56,241 bases of DNA from Campylobacter jejuni subsp. jejuni 414 (GTDB lineage Bacteria; Campylobacterota; Campylobacteria; Campylobacterales; Campylobacteraceae). Position 1 is the first letter of the stretch. Each line of letters opens with the position of its first letter. The DNA lies in assembly GCA_000163995.1 (NCBI GenBank), contig CM000855.1, forward strand, positions 186,682 through 242,922. Direction: 5' to 3'. The notes beneath the pieces are model-generated. The model did not search any database, was not told where the DNA came from, and saw only the letters and a program-made list of their open reading frames with translations. Below, piece by piece: positions 8,079-17,953 of the stretch. Both the position numbers and the translations under genes were made by a program.

Positions 8079-8869
8079 TGAAAAAAATTCATCCAAGTGC
8101 GGTGATTGAAGATGGTGCACAACTTGGTGATGATGTTGTAATAGAAGCCTATGCTTATGTGAGCAAAGATGCTAAAATAGGCAATGATGTTATCATCAAG
8201 CAAGGCGCTCGAATTCTTTCGGATACAACTGTAGGTGATCATTCCCGTATATTTTCTTATGCTATAGTGGGTGATATTCCTCAAGATATATCTTATAAAG
8301 AAGAACAAAAAAGTGGTGTTATTATAGGAAAAAACGCAACTATTAGAGAATTTGCAACGATAAATTCAGGCACAGCTAAAGGAGATGGTTTTACTCGTAT
8401 AGGAGATAATGCTTTTATTATGGCTTATTGCCATATTGCTCATGATTGTCTTTTGGGAAATAATATTATTTTAGCTAATAATGCAACTTTAGCAGGACAT
8501 GTGGAGCTTGGAGATTTTACGGTTGTAGGTGGGCTTACGCCTATTCATCAGTTTGTAAAAGTAGGTGAAGGTTGTATGATAGCAGGAGCAAGTGCACTTT
8601 CTCAGGATATAGCACCTTTTTGTTTGGCAGAAGGAAATCGTGCAAGCATTAGAAGTTTAAATTTAGTAGGTATTCGCCGCCGTTTTGATAAAGATGAAGT
8701 GGATAGACTCAGTAGAGCTTTTAAGATTTTATTTAGACAAGGGGATTTAAAAGAAAATGCTAGAATTTTACTTGAAAATCAAGAAAGTGAAAATGTTAAA
8801 AAAATGTGTTATTTTATATTAGAAACAAAGCGTGGAATTCCTATTTATAGAGGTAAAAATAATGCCTAG
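8078..8869 (+). CDS. lpxA: Acyl-ACP-UDP-GlcNAc O-acyltransferase LpxA
   Basis: First enzyme of lipid A synthesis. The 263-residue protein is a left-handed beta helix made of hexapeptide repeats (for example IGKNAT, LGNNII, LGDFTV). The motif [10 protein letters not shown] contains the general-base His, corresponding to E. coli His125, at about residue 122. The C-terminal helical domain follows from about 190. Two ATG codons occur at 8075 and 8078; the second gives [11 protein letters not shown], the usual family start. The end overlaps the clpX start by 8 bases. Confidence 0.95.
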   Translation: MKKIHPSAVIEDGAQLGDDVVIEAYAYVSKDAKIGNDVIIKQGARILSDTTVGDHSRIFSYAIVGDIPQDISYKEEQKSGVIIGKNATIREFATINSGTAKGDGFTRIGDNAFIMAYCHIAHDCLLGNNIILANNATLAGHVELGDFTVVGGLTPIHQFVKVGEGCMIAGASALSQDIAPFCLAEGNRASIRSLNLVGIRRRFDKDEVDRLSRAFKILFRQGDLKENARILLENQESENVKKMCYFILETKRGIPIYRGKNNA

Positions 8870-10085
8870 AAAATGTAGTTTTTGCAATGAAGTGGAGAAT
8901 CCACAAAGAAGAATTTTGGCAAATGAAAATGATGATGCTTTTATTTGTGAATATTGTGTTGAAGGTGCTTATAGTATTATTTATGGAGAAGAAAAGGAAT
9001 TTAAAGAACCTAAACAAAGCCATAATATAGAATTTAAAGATATTACTCCAAAAGAATTAAAAGCATATTTAGATCGTTATGTTATAGGACAAGATAGAGC
9101 TAAAAAAGTTTTTAGTGTTGGAGTATATAATCATTATAAAAGACTTTTTAAGGCAGAACTCCAAGATGATGATACGGAGCTTTTTAAGTCAAATATTTTA
9201 CTTGTTGGACCAACGGGAAGTGGAAAGACTTTACTTGCACAGACTTTAGCTAAATTTTTAGATGTGCCTATAGCAATTTGTGATGCAACTTCTTTAACTG
9301 AAGCAGGATATGTAGGTGAAGATGTAGAAAATATCTTAACGCGTCTTTTGCAAGCTGCAGATGGAGATGTGGAAAGAGCTCAAAAAGGCATAGTGTTTAT
9401 TGATGAGATTGATAAGATTGCTAGAATGAGTGAAAATCGTTCCATTACTCGTGATGTAAGTGGAGAGGGTGTGCAACAGGCTTTGCTTAAGATTATAGAA
9501 GGAAGTTTGGTAAATATCCCACCAAAAGGAGGAAGAAAACATCCAAATCAAGAATTTATACAAATTGATACTTCAAATATTTTATTTGTTTGTGGCGGAG
9601 CCTTTGATGGTTTAGAAACCATATTAAAAAGAAAGCTTGGCGATAAAGTTGTGGGTTTTTTTGATGATGGAAAAGAAGAAAATAAAGCTTTGCTTGAGAA
9701 AATTGAACCTGATGATTTGGTGCATTTTGGTTTGATTCCCGAGCTTATAGGTCGTTTGCATGTGATTGCATCTTTAAATGAGCTTAATGAAGAAGATATG
9801 ATAAGAATTTTAACTGAGCCTAAAAATGCCATTGTTAAACAATATCAAAAGCTTTTTGCTATTGATGGGGTAAATTTAAAATTTGAAGAAGATGCTTTAA
9901 GAGCGATTGCACAACTTGCATTGGAGAGAAAAACAGGGGCTAGGGGACTTAGAAGTATTATAGAAGAAATGATGGTGGATTTAATGTTTGAGTTGCCAGA
10001 ATATAAAAACTATGATATTGTAATCACCAAAGAAGTTGTTAAAGACAATGAAAAAGCATTATTGATAAAAAGAAAAATAAGTTAA
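8862..10085 (+). CDS. clpX: ATP-dependent Clp protease ATP-binding subunit ClpX
   Basis: AAA+ unfoldase that feeds substrates to ClpP. The 407-residue product has the N-terminal C4 zinc finger (C5, C8, C29, C32), Walker A GPTGSGKT at 116-123, Walker B IVFIDEID near 180, and the sensor and C-terminal small domain. The start is the ATG at 8862, giving [10 protein letters not shown] with AGAGG upstream. An upstream GTG at 8832 would add ten residues not found in the family. It overlaps lpxA and lies 11 bases before mreB. Confidence 0.96.
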   Translation: MPRKCSFCNEVENPQRRILANENDDAFICEYCVEGAYSIIYGEEKEFKEPKQSHNIEFKDITPKELKAYLDRYVIGQDRAKKVFSVGVYNHYKRLFKAELQDDDTELFKSNILLVGPTGSGKTLLAQTLAKFLDVPIAICDATSLTEAGYVGEDVENILTRLLQAADGDVERAQKGIVFIDEIDKIARMSENRSITRDVSGEGVQQALLKIIEGSLVNIPPKGGRKHPNQEFIQIDTSNILFVCGGAFDGLETILKRKLGDKVVGFFDDGKEENKALLEKIEPDDLVHFGLIPELIGRLHVIASLNELNEEDMIRILTEPKNAIVKQYQKLFAIDGVNLKFEEDALRAIAQLALERKTGARGLRSIIEEMMVDLMFELPEYKNYDIVITKEVVKDNEKALLIKRKIS

Positions 10086-10096
10086 AAAGGATAGAA

Positions 10097-11134
10097 ATGA
10101 TATTAGATCAACTTATAGGATTTTTTTCTAGTGACATGGGAATTGATTTAGGAACGGCTAATACGCTAGTTTTGGTAAAAGATAAAGGCATAGTGATTAA
10201 TGAGCCTTCTGTTGTGGCAGTTGAAAGAGAAAGATATGGTTCAAAAGCAAAAATTTTAGCTGTAGGCAAGGAAGCTAAGGATATGGTGGGAAAAACCCCA
10301 GGTAATATCGAAGCTATTCGTCCTATGAAAGATGGTGTGATTGCGGATTTTGATATGACTGAAAAAATGATCCGTTATTTTGTAGAAAAAACACATCGTA
10401 GAAAAAGCTTTTTACGCCCTAGGATTATCATTTCTGTTCCTTATGGTTTAACTCAAGTAGAAAGAAAAGCAGTAAGAGAAAGTGCTTTAAGTGCAGGTGC
10501 GAGAGAAGTATTTTTGATTGAAGAACCTATGGCAGCAGCTATAGGTGCAAGTTTGCCTATACAAGAACCTAAAGGAAATTTGGTAGTAGATATAGGGGGT
10601 GGAACTACCGAAATCGGAGTGATTTCTTTAGGTGGGCTTGTTGTTTCAAAATCTATTCGTACGGCCGGGGATAAACTTGATATGAGCATAGTTAATTATG
10701 TAAAGGAGAAATACAATCTCGTCATAGGTGAAAGAACTGGCGAAGAGATTAAAATCACTATAGGTTCAGCAATTCAACTTCCAAAAGAGCTTTCTATGGT
10801 AGTAAAAGGACGCGATCAAGTAAGTGGGCTTTTAAGTCGTATCGAGCTTACAAGCGAAGATGTAAGAGAAGCAATGGGTGAGTATTTAAAAGAAATTGCT
10901 GATGCTTTAAAAATGGTTCTTGAAATGATGCCGCCTGATTTAGCAAGTGATATAGTGGAAAATGGCGTGGTTTTAACAGGTGGTGGGGCGTTAATCCGTG
11001 GTCTTGATAAATATTTAAGTGAAATTGTACGTTTGCCAGTTTATATTGCAGATGAACCACTTTTAGCTGTAGCAAAAGGAACGGGTAAAGCTTTAGAGGA
11101 AATTTCATTATTACAACAATTAACCAATGAATAA
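10097..11134 (+). CDS. mreB: Rod shape-determining actin homologue MreB
   Basis: A 345-residue actin-fold protein that organises the cell-wall elongation machinery at the inner membrane. The phosphate-1 loop [11 protein letters not shown] is at 13-23, the phosphate-2 region reads [18 protein letters not shown], and the adenosine-binding motif [15 protein letters not shown] is near the C-terminus. A hydrophobic N-terminal stretch ([10 protein letters not shown]) probably gives membrane contact. AAGGA stands upstream. The stop overlaps mreC by 8 bases. Confidence 0.96.
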   Translation: MILDQLIGFFSSDMGIDLGTANTLVLVKDKGIVINEPSVVAVERERYGSKAKILAVGKEAKDMVGKTPGNIEAIRPMKDGVIADFDMTEKMIRYFVEKTHRRKSFLRPRIIISVPYGLTQVERKAVRESALSAGAREVFLIEEPMAAAIGASLPIQEPKGNLVVDIGGGTTEIGVISLGGLVVSKSIRTAGDKLDMSIVNYVKEKYNLVIGERTGEEIKITIGSAIQLPKELSMVVKGRDQVSGLLSRIELTSEDVREAMGEYLKEIADALKMVLEMMPPDLASDIVENGVVLTGGGALIRGLDKYLSEIVRLPVYIADEPLLAVAKGTGKALEEISLLQQLTNE

Positions 11135-11876
11135 TAAGATTTTTTATGTTCTTGTCTTAGCCTTTTTGGTTTTTATATCTTTTTATTATGGAGGACTTAT
11201 CAAGCAAAATGTTCTCCGTATTAATGATTTTGTTATAAGTAATTTTTATAATATTGAAGATTATGTAGGAGAAAAAATTTCAGAACATTTTAATCAAGTA
11301 AAGCAAATTCAGCAATTAAGAGTTAGAAATAAAGAATTAGAAGATATTGCTGTAAAAGTAACTAGTTTTGCAAATCAATTAAATCGTATTTTAGAGGATC
11401 AAAATTCTACAAAATATTTACCCCAAGTTTCTTTAACTAGAGTTATTTCTTATGTTCAGTTAAATGATTATAAAAAATTATGGTTAGATTGGAGTAAAAT
11501 TCCTATTAGTAAAAATCGTGGTTTAATATATCAAGGGTATACTGCAGGAATAGCTATTAATAAAAATGGTAGAGCAATGGCTCTTTTGCAAGGTGATGAT
11601 CAGTGTGTTTTTTCTGTTTATATAGGAAAATCCAAAATCCCAGGTTTAATTCAAGGTGAAGATGGTAGGGTTATGGCTAAGTTTATTCCAAAATGGGCAA
11701 AAATTAATGTTGGAGATGAAATCTTAACAAGCGGACTTGATAATATTTTCTTTTCAGATATCCCTGTTGGAGTTGTGAATAGGGTTGATGATGAGGATAT
11801 GTATCAAAGTGTAGAAGTAAAGCCTTATGTTGAGATTAATATTCCTGCTTATTTGTATATAGTAGATAATTTGTAA
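11127..11876 (+). CDS. mreC: Rod shape-determining protein MreC
   Basis: Periplasmic partner of MreB, 249 residues. A single N-terminal membrane helix (about 7-23) is followed by a coiled coil at about 46-92 and the double beta-barrel MreC domain, with the typical segments [12 protein letters not shown] and [20 protein letters not shown]. The gene is translationally coupled to mreB. mreD does not follow. The next gene is carB, after 264 non-coding bases in which only the carB promoter is clear. Confidence 0.92.
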   Translation: MNNKIFYVLVLAFLVFISFYYGGLIKQNVLRINDFVISNFYNIEDYVGEKISEHFNQVKQIQQLRVRNKELEDIAVKVTSFANQLNRILEDQNSTKYLPQVSLTRVISYVQLNDYKKLWLDWSKIPISKNRGLIYQGYTAGIAINKNGRAMALLQGDDQCVFSVYIGKSKIPGLIQGEDGRVMAKFIPKWAKINVGDEILTSGLDNIFFSDIPVGVVNRVDDEDMYQSVEVKPYVEINIPAYLYIVDNL

Positions 11877-12104
11877 ATCAAGACTTAGACTTTTAAAGAT
11901 AATTTTCCATATTTTGCTTTACTAATTATTTTTTAATACTGAAAGTTTTGTTAAATCATCTAATAAATTTCTATAATCAAATGAGAATTGATTTATAAAA
12001 AATTCTTATTTTATGCATATTATTTTGTAGGCTAGAAACAAAATAAAAAGTAAAACTTAATAAAAATTATATTGATAATTTTAAATTTATAAAACTAATT
12101 TTGT

Positions 12105-12110
12105 TATAAT
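12105..12110 (+). promoter_or_regulatory. Promoter -10 box for carB
   Basis: TATAAT stands about 30 bases before the carB start, preceded by a T-rich run (AATTTTGT). The rest of the region from 11877 to 12100 is AT-rich and holds no open frame or strong hairpin that I can see. Confidence 0.6.
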
Positions 12111-12140
12111 TAGCCCGAATTTATGCTCTTAGGAAAATTT

Positions 12141-15100
12141 ATGCCAAAACGAACAGATATTAAAAGTATTTTACTTATAGGAAGTGGTCCTATAGTTATA
12201 GGGCAAGCTTGTGAATTTGATTATTCTGGAACTCAAGCTGCAAAGACTTTAAAAGAATTAGGATACCGCGTTGTATTAATTAACTCAAACCCTGCAACTA
12301 TAATGACAGATCCTGAATTTGCAGATGCAACTTATATAGAACCAATCACAAAAGAAAGTATTTTAAGTATCATCAAAAAAGAAAAAATCGATGCGATTTT
12401 GCCAACTATGGGTGGACAAGTAGCATTAAATGTTGCTATGGAAGTTTATGAAAGTGGACTCTTAAGAGATGTGAAATTTTTAGGAGCAAATCCTGAGGCG
12501 ATTAAAAAAGGTGAGGATCGTCAAGTTTTCAAAGAATGTATGAAAAAAATCGGTATGGATTTACCAAAATCTATGTATGCATATAATTATGATGAAGCTT
12601 TAAAAGCCGTAGATGAAATCGGCTTTCCTTTGATGATCCGTGCTTCTTACACTTTAGGGGGTGCTGGAAGTGGTGTGGTTTATAATATGGATGAGTTTAA
12701 AGAACTCGCTAATACTGCTTTGGCTTTATCACCTATCCATGAAATTTTAATTGAAGAAAGTTTGTTAGGCTGGAAAGAATATGAAATGGAAGTTATACGC
12801 GATAGAATGGATAATTGTATTATAGTTTGTAGTATAGAAAATATTGATCCTATGGGTATTCACACAGGAGATAGCATTACAATAGCTCCTGCATTAACCT
12901 TAACCGATAAAGAATATCAAATCATGCGTAATGCCTCTTTTGCAATTTTGCGTGAAATTGGCGTAGATACAGGTGGAAGCAATGTGCAATTTGCTATCAA
13001 TCCAAAAAATGGAAGAATGATAGTTATAGAAATGAATCCAAGGGTTTCAAGATCAAGTGCTTTAGCTTCTAAGGCAACGGGTTATCCTATAGCGAAGGTT
13101 GCGACGCTTTTAGCAGTAGGCTTTAGTTTAGATGAGATTAAAAATGATATTACAGGAACTCCTGCAAGTTTTGAGCCTGTGATTGATTACATTGTAACGA
13201 AAATTCCTCGCTTTACTTTTGAAAAATTTCCAGGAGCAAACACAACCTTAGGTACAGCAATGAAAAGTGTGGGTGAGGTCATGGCTATAGGACGCACTTT
13301 TAAAGAAAGCATACAAAAAGCACTTTGTTCACTTGAACGCTCTTTAAGTGGTTTTGATAGAGTAAAACTTGAAGATAGAAATGATCTTGTTTTTAAAATT
13401 CGTAATCCCAATGAAAAGCGTTTACTTTATGTAGCACAAGCTTTTAGAGAAGGTTTTAGCGTAGAAGAACTTTATGAGTTTTGTAAAATAGATCCTTGGT
13501 TTTTAACGCAGATTAAAGAAATTGTAGATTTTGAAGAGCAAATTGATATGGATATTTTAAACAATAAAGCTCTTTTAAGAAAAGCAAAAATTATGGGTTT
13601 TTCAGATAAAATGATAGCTTTGCTTGTAAATTTGAAAGACAATTTAGAATTAAGTCAAAATGATATTTATTATGCAAGAATGAAGCAAAAAATCATCGCA
13701 GAATTTAGTGAAGTAGATACTTGTGCAGGTGAGTTTGAAGCTTTAACTCCTTATCTTTACTCAAGTATCAATGTAAGCGAACTCACTCAAAGTAAAAACG
13801 AGACTAAAGATAAAAAAGAAAAAAAAGTGATGATTATAGGTGGAGGACCAAACCGCATAGGGCAAGGCATAGAATTTGATTATGCTTGTGTACATGCTTC
13901 TTTTGCACTTAAAGATATGGGCATTAAAACCATTATGTATAATTGCAATCCTGAAACTGTTTCGACTGATTATGATACAAGTGATATTTTGTATTTTGAA
14001 CCTATTGATTTTGAACACTTAAGAGCAGTGATTGAGCGTGAAAAACCTGATGGAGTGATTGTGCATTTTGGTGGACAAACTCCTTTGAAATTTGCCAAGC
14101 GTTTAAGTGTTTTTGGAACTAAGATTATAGGTACGAGTGCAAGAGTGATTGATATGGCAGAAGATAGAAAGAAATTTGCCGAATTTATTACAAAGCTAGG
14201 CATCAATCAGCCAAAAAATTCTACCGCAACAAGTGTGGAAGAAGCAGTACTTAAGGCCAGTGATATAGGTTATCCTGTGCTTGTGCGTCCAAGTTATGTT
14301 TTGGGTGGGCGTGCGATGCGTGTGGTAAATGATGAGGTTGAGCTTAGACTCTATATGCAAGAAGCTGTAGATGCGAGCGATAAAAGCCCTATTTTGATCG
14401 ATCAGTTTTTAGATAATGCTACAGAAATCGATGTAGATGCTATTTGTGATGGTAAAGATGTTTATGTAGCAGGAATTATGGAGCATATAGAAGAAGCAGG
14501 AATTCATTCAGGTGATAGTGCTTGTTCTTTACCGCCTTGTAATATCGATGAGAAAATGCAAGAAATTATTACACAAAAAACCGCAGATATTGCTTTAAAT
14601 TTAGGCGTTGTAGGGCTTTTAAATATACAATTTGCTTTGCATAATAATGAGCTTTATATGATAGAGGTAAATCCTAGAGCCAGCCGTACTGTGCCATTTG
14701 TTAGTAAAGCTACAGGTATTCCTTTGGCAAAAGTGGCGACACGCGTGATGTGGCAAGGAAATTTAAAAGAAGCTTTGAAATTTTATGATACTTTCAAAGT
14801 GGTTAATTTTGATGCTAAAATTTTACGCCCTAAAACTCCAAAATATATGAGCGTAAAAGAAGCGGTATTTCCGTTTGCAAAACTTAGTGGAAGTGATTTA
14901 GAGCTAGGACCTGAAATGCGTTCAACGGGTGAAGTTATGGGTATAAGCAAGGATTTTGCAAATTCTTACGCAAAAAGTCAAATCGCATCGTTTAATCATC
15001 TTCCAGAACAAGGCGTGGTATTTATTTCCTTAAAGGATAAAGATAAAAAGTACACAAAAAAAATTGCTGCAGAATATGTAAAATTAGGTTTTAAACTTAT

Positions 15101-15410
15101 GGCAACAGGGGGAACTTGTAAAGAAATTTTAGAAAGTGGTTTTGAATGTGAACTTGTACATAAAATTTCAGAAGGACGCCCAAATGTTGAGGATAAATTA
15201 AAAAATGGCGAAATTCATTTAGTAATCAATACAAGCGATAGTCATAGTTTTAAAGGCGATACGAAAAAAATTCGTGAAAATATTATTCGTTTTAAAATAC
15301 CTTATTTTACAAATTTGCGTTCAGCTTTAGCAGGTGCAAAGTCGATTAAAGCCATACAGAGTAAATCTTGCTTAGATGTAAAAAATTTGCAAGAGTGGCT
15401 TAAATCTTGA
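12141..15410 (+). CDS. carB: Carbamoyl-phosphate synthase large subunit
   Basis: Makes carbamoyl phosphate for arginine and pyrimidine synthesis, with CarA (not in the window). The 1089-residue product shows the expected duplication. The first half begins [20 protein letters not shown] and the second [19 protein letters not shown]; each contains an ATP-grasp domain. The last 130 residues form the MGS-like allosteric domain ([10 protein letters not shown]). The ATG at 12141, giving [11 protein letters not shown], has AGGAAA upstream and matches the family; the ATG at 12123 would add six residues. The stop overlaps the next start. Confidence 0.97.
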   Translation: MPKRTDIKSILLIGSGPIVIGQACEFDYSGTQAAKTLKELGYRVVLINSNPATIMTDPEFADATYIEPITKESILSIIKKEKIDAILPTMGGQVALNVAMEVYESGLLRDVKFLGANPEAIKKGEDRQVFKECMKKIGMDLPKSMYAYNYDEALKAVDEIGFPLMIRASYTLGGAGSGVVYNMDEFKELANTALALSPIHEILIEESLLGWKEYEMEVIRDRMDNCIIVCSIENIDPMGIHTGDSITIAPALTLTDKEYQIMRNASFAILREIGVDTGGSNVQFAINPKNGRMIVIEMNPRVSRSSALASKATGYPIAKVATLLAVGFSLDEIKNDITGTPASFEPVIDYIVTKIPRFTFEKFPGANTTLGTAMKSVGEVMAIGRTFKESIQKALCSLERSLSGFDRVKLEDRNDLVFKIRNPNEKRLLYVAQAFREGFSVEELYEFCKIDPWFLTQIKEIVDFEEQIDMDILNNKALLRKAKIMGFSDKMIALLVNLKDNLELSQNDIYYARMKQKIIAEFSEVDTCAGEFEALTPYLYSSINVSELTQSKNETKDKKEKKVMIIGGGPNRIGQGIEFDYACVHASFALKDMGIKTIMYNCNPETVSTDYDTSDILYFEPIDFEHLRAVIEREKPDGVIVHFGGQTPLKFAKRLSVFGTKIIGTSARVIDMAEDRKKFAEFITKLGINQPKNSTATSVEEAVLKASDIGYPVLVRPSYVLGGRAMRVVNDEVELRLYMQEAVDASDKSPILIDQFLDNATEIDVDAICDGKDVYVAGIMEHIEEAGIHSGDSACSLPPCNIDEKMQEIITQKTADIALNLGVVGLLNIQFALHNNELYMIEVNPRASRTVPFVSKATGIPLAKVATRVMWQGNLKEALKFYDTFKVVNFDAKILRPKTPKYMSVKEAVFPFAKLSGSDLELGPEMRSTGEVMGISKDFANSYAKSQIASFNHLPEQGVVFISLKDKDKKYTKKIAAEYVKLGFKLMATGGTCKEILESGFECELVHKISEGRPNVEDKLKNGEIHLVINTSDSHSFKGDTKKIRENIIRFKIPYFTNLRSALAGAKSIKAIQSKSCLDVKNLQEWLKS

Positions 15411-15829
15411 TTTATTTGGCTCAAACGGACACTACAGCAGGCTTTTTAAGTGAAAATTTAGAAGAGATTAATGCTTTAAAGGGTAGAGATAAAAATCAGC
15501 CTTGCTTAATCACTTCTGCGAAATTTTGCGAGTTAAAAAATTTGGTAAGAATTCCAAAAACTTTTAAAAATTTAGTGCGTCGTTCCAAAAAAACAACTTT
15601 TATTTATCCGAATAATAAGGCTATTCGTATTGTAAAAGAATGTGAGCATGCAAACTTTTTAAGTAAAAATGGCTACTTTTATTCATCTTCAGCGAATAAG
15701 CATGGAAAAGAATTTGATGAGGAATGGGCTAGAAGTGTTGCTGATATAATTCTTGATGAGAATTTTTTTGAAAATATCCCATCAAGAATACTAAAACTTT
15801 CAAAAAATAAAATAATAAAAATACGTTAA
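15407..15829 (+). CDS. Short Sua5/YciO/YrdC-like protein
   Basis: A 140-residue protein starting at a TTG that overlaps the carB stop (TTGA). The N-terminus, [13 protein letters not shown], resembles the TDT-x-x-GL nucleotide-binding start of TsaC/Sua5, and the following KGRDKNQPC resembles its K-R-x-x-x-K-P motif. It is clearly shorter than TsaC (about 190 residues). It corresponds to Cj0280. It may be the threonylcarbamoyl-AMP synthase used for tRNA t6A in this genus, or a degenerate relative. It converges on tal and their ends overlap. Confidence 0.65.
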   Translation: MIYLAQTDTTAGFLSENLEEINALKGRDKNQPCLITSAKFCELKNLVRIPKTFKNLVRRSKKTTFIYPNNKAIRIVKECEHANFLSKNGYFYSSSANKHGKEFDEEWARSVADIILDENFFENIPSRILKLSKNKIIKIR

Positions 15830-16812
15830 TTTAAAGCTTTTAGAATATCTTCAAAAGCAATACAAAATTGTTCTAAGCCATCCGTTAATAAATCATTGCA
15901 AGCTTTTTCTCGTTCATCTTGAGAAATAATTTGATTAAGTGCTGTATAAATTTCAAAATTCATTAAGGGTTTTTTAAAATCTGCAATTCCTTTAAATGCT
16001 TGTATTGCATCAAGAGGAGCGGTATTAACAGAATTTTCAAAAAGAAGTTCTTTGATATAATAATCTTTTGGTAGGTCATCTCCTTTAACGCCAGTACTTG
16101 CAAACAAGGCGCGAATATTAGGTTCATTTTTTGAGTGGATATTGTTATAGGCTAAATTTGCATTCAAAATTCCTATACGATTTTGTTCTTTAGCTTTGGA
16201 GTTTAAAAGCCTGTCAAAACGACTTACGAAAATACTTATAACAGCTTGTGGAGTTCTTAGGCTAGTATTTTGTCCTTTTAGGCTTATATTATTTTTTCTA
16301 AATTCGACTAAACCTGTATTTAAAGCTTCAAAACATTTTTGACTTTGCTCAAAAGAGAAAATCAAGGTAGCATTGACACTAATACCGTTTTTCATGAGTT
16401 CATACATTACTTCATAAGAAGCTTTTGTAGCCGGAATTTTAATCATTACATTTTCTTTGCCAATAGCACTATAAAGTCTTTTAGCCTCACCTAAACTAAG
16501 AGTTGTCTTATCATGAAGTCTTGGATCTATTTCAATACTTATAAATCCATCATTTTTTTGATAGAAAAGAGGAGCTAGTTTATCAGCTGCTTTTTGAATA
16601 TCAAAAATTGCTAATTCTTCATAAATATCTTTTGCTTTTTTTCTTTTTAATTTAAGAATTTTATCTTTATAAATAGGAGAATTTAAAATAGCATTTTTAA
16701 AAATAGCAGGATTTGAAGTAGCGCCGTTAATTCCATGTGACAATAAATTTAAAAATTTGTTATCTAAAAAACTATTTTCTATAAAATCACACCAAAGAGA
16801 AAAATTTTTCAT
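15826..16812 (-). CDS. tal: Transaldolase
   Basis: Pentose-phosphate enzyme moving a dihydroxyacetone unit between sugar phosphates. In the 328-residue protein the Schiff-base Lys is K125 in VMIKIPATK, and the N-terminal GATSNPAIFKNAI and later VNATLIFSFEQ are family motifs. It belongs to the longer transaldolase class found in epsilonproteobacteria. Its start lies 26 bases inside serB, so translation is coupled. It is the last gene of the lpxB-to-tal run. Confidence 0.92.
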   Translation of the reverse strand: MKNFSLWCDFIENSFLDNKFLNLLSHGINGATSNPAIFKNAILNSPIYKDKILKLKRKKAKDIYEELAIFDIQKAADKLAPLFYQKNDGFISIEIDPRLHDKTTLSLGEAKRLYSAIGKENVMIKIPATKASYEVMYELMKNGISVNATLIFSFEQSQKCFEALNTGLVEFRKNNISLKGQNTSLRTPQAVISIFVSRFDRLLNSKAKEQNRIGILNANLAYNNIHSKNEPNIRALFASTGVKGDDLPKDYYIKELLFENSVNTAPLDAIQAFKGIADFKKPLMNFEIYTALNQIISQDEREKACNDLLTDGLEQFCIAFEDILKALN

Positions 16813-17434
16813 TTATTACCTTTATTATTTCTTTTAAGTCTTTTGTATCTATGCAAACATCAGCTTGAGAACATAAAATTTCTTTGGCGCAAAATGCAAT
16901 CTTTAAGCCGCTTTCATTAAACATTGCTAAATCATTTGCCCCATCGCCAACACACATTACTTCATCTGTTTTCAAATTTAAAAAGCTTTTTAATCGTTGT
17001 AGCATCAAGCCTTTTGAATTTGAAAACATCATTTCTCCACCAACTAGCCCTGTTAAAATGCCATTTTTATGATGTAAATAGTTTGCAAAACCAAGGTTAA
17101 TTCCAAGTTTTTGCATAGCAGGATCTATACCTTCATGAAAACCACCGCTAAAAATAACAATTTGTATGTTTTTGGATTTTAAATATTGAATAAGGTCATA
17201 CGCTCCATGCATTAATGGAAGTGTGTTACCTAACTCTAAAACTTTTTTATAAGACATACCTTCTAAAAAACTTACTCGTTTTTGAAGGCTTTCAAAAAAA
17301 TCAAGTTCTCCAGCCATGGCATGACGGGTAATTTCGCTTGTCTGATTACCCTTGCCATGTGCCGTAGCTAAAATATCGATAGTTTCACCATCCATTAAAG
17401 TAGCATCAAAGTCAAAAACACAAAGTTTAATCAT
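16787..17434 (-). CDS. serB: Phosphoserine phosphatase
   Basis: A 215-residue HAD phosphatase making serine from phosphoserine. Motif I is DFDATLMDGE, with Asp8 as nucleophile and Asp10 as acid/base. Motif II is VIFSGGFHEG and motif IV is VGDGANDLAM. The protein lacks the N-terminal ACT region of longer SerB enzymes, as usual here. Its ATG overlaps the cheW stop (TAATG) and its end overlaps tal. Confidence 0.92.
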   Translation of the reverse strand: MIKLCVFDFDATLMDGETIDILATAHGKGNQTSEITRHAMAGELDFFESLQKRVSFLEGMSYKKVLELGNTLPLMHGAYDLIQYLKSKNIQIVIFSGGFHEGIDPAMQKLGINLGFANYLHHKNGILTGLVGGEMMFSNSKGLMLQRLKSFLNLKTDEVMCVGDGANDLAMFNESGLKIAFCAKEILCSQADVCIDTKDLKEIIKVINEKFFSLV

Positions 17435-17949
17435 TAAAATTCGCGTTTAAGTAAAGCTTCTACTTTGAGTATAGTTAAAATATTTTCATCTCTTTTTCCT
17501 ATACCATAGATCATACCTTTGTCTTTAACTAAAGTTTCAGGTGGCGGATCGATTCTGTTTCTGTGAATTTTGATTGCTTCAGTTAATCTATCTATAACAA
17601 AACCAGCATTTCCTCCCACTCCAGTTCCATTTTCGCCTCTTAAAACAATATATCTTGTTTGAGAGGTCATTTTAGAACTACCCAAATGAAAGCGTTGAGC
17701 TAGGTCAATAAGTGGCATAACATTACCACGCATATTAAAAACTCCTAGAACATAATCAGGCACACTAGGAACTCTAGTGTACTCTATCGGTTTAATGATT
17801 TCTTGTATATTAAGAATTGGAATAGCATATTCCTCATCTCCAACTACAAAGCCGACAAGTTGGATGATATCATCTTCTCTTTGATCGACAGGACCAGCCA
17901 TCTGAGTTTGCTGTTTTTGCAAAATTTGCTCTAATTTTTCATTACTCAT
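17434..17949 (-). CDS. cheW: Chemotaxis coupling protein CheW
   Basis: This 171-residue adaptor links chemoreceptors to CheA. After a Gln-rich N-terminus of about 25 residues comes a single CheW domain (VGFVVGDEEYAIPILNIQEI, then VPDYVLGVFNMRGNVMPLID). It sits four bases behind cheA in the chemotaxis core run. Length and motifs are normal. Confidence 0.95.
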   Translation of the reverse strand: MSNEKLEQILQKQQTQMAGPVDQREDDIIQLVGFVVGDEEYAIPILNIQEIIKPIEYTRVPSVPDYVLGVFNMRGNVMPLIDLAQRFHLGSSKMTSQTRYIVLRGENGTGVGGNAGFVIDRLTEAIKIHRNRIDPPPETLVKDKGMIYGIGKRDENILTILKVEALLKREF

Positions 17950-17953
17950 ATTC

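Noticed and set aside
10848-11108. Minus-strand open frame inside mreB
   Set aside because: Leu/His/Pro-rich low-complexity shadow of mreB on the opposite strand.
12123-12140. Earlier ATG for carB
   Set aside because: The AGGAAA ribosome site and the family N-terminus both point to the ATG at 12141.
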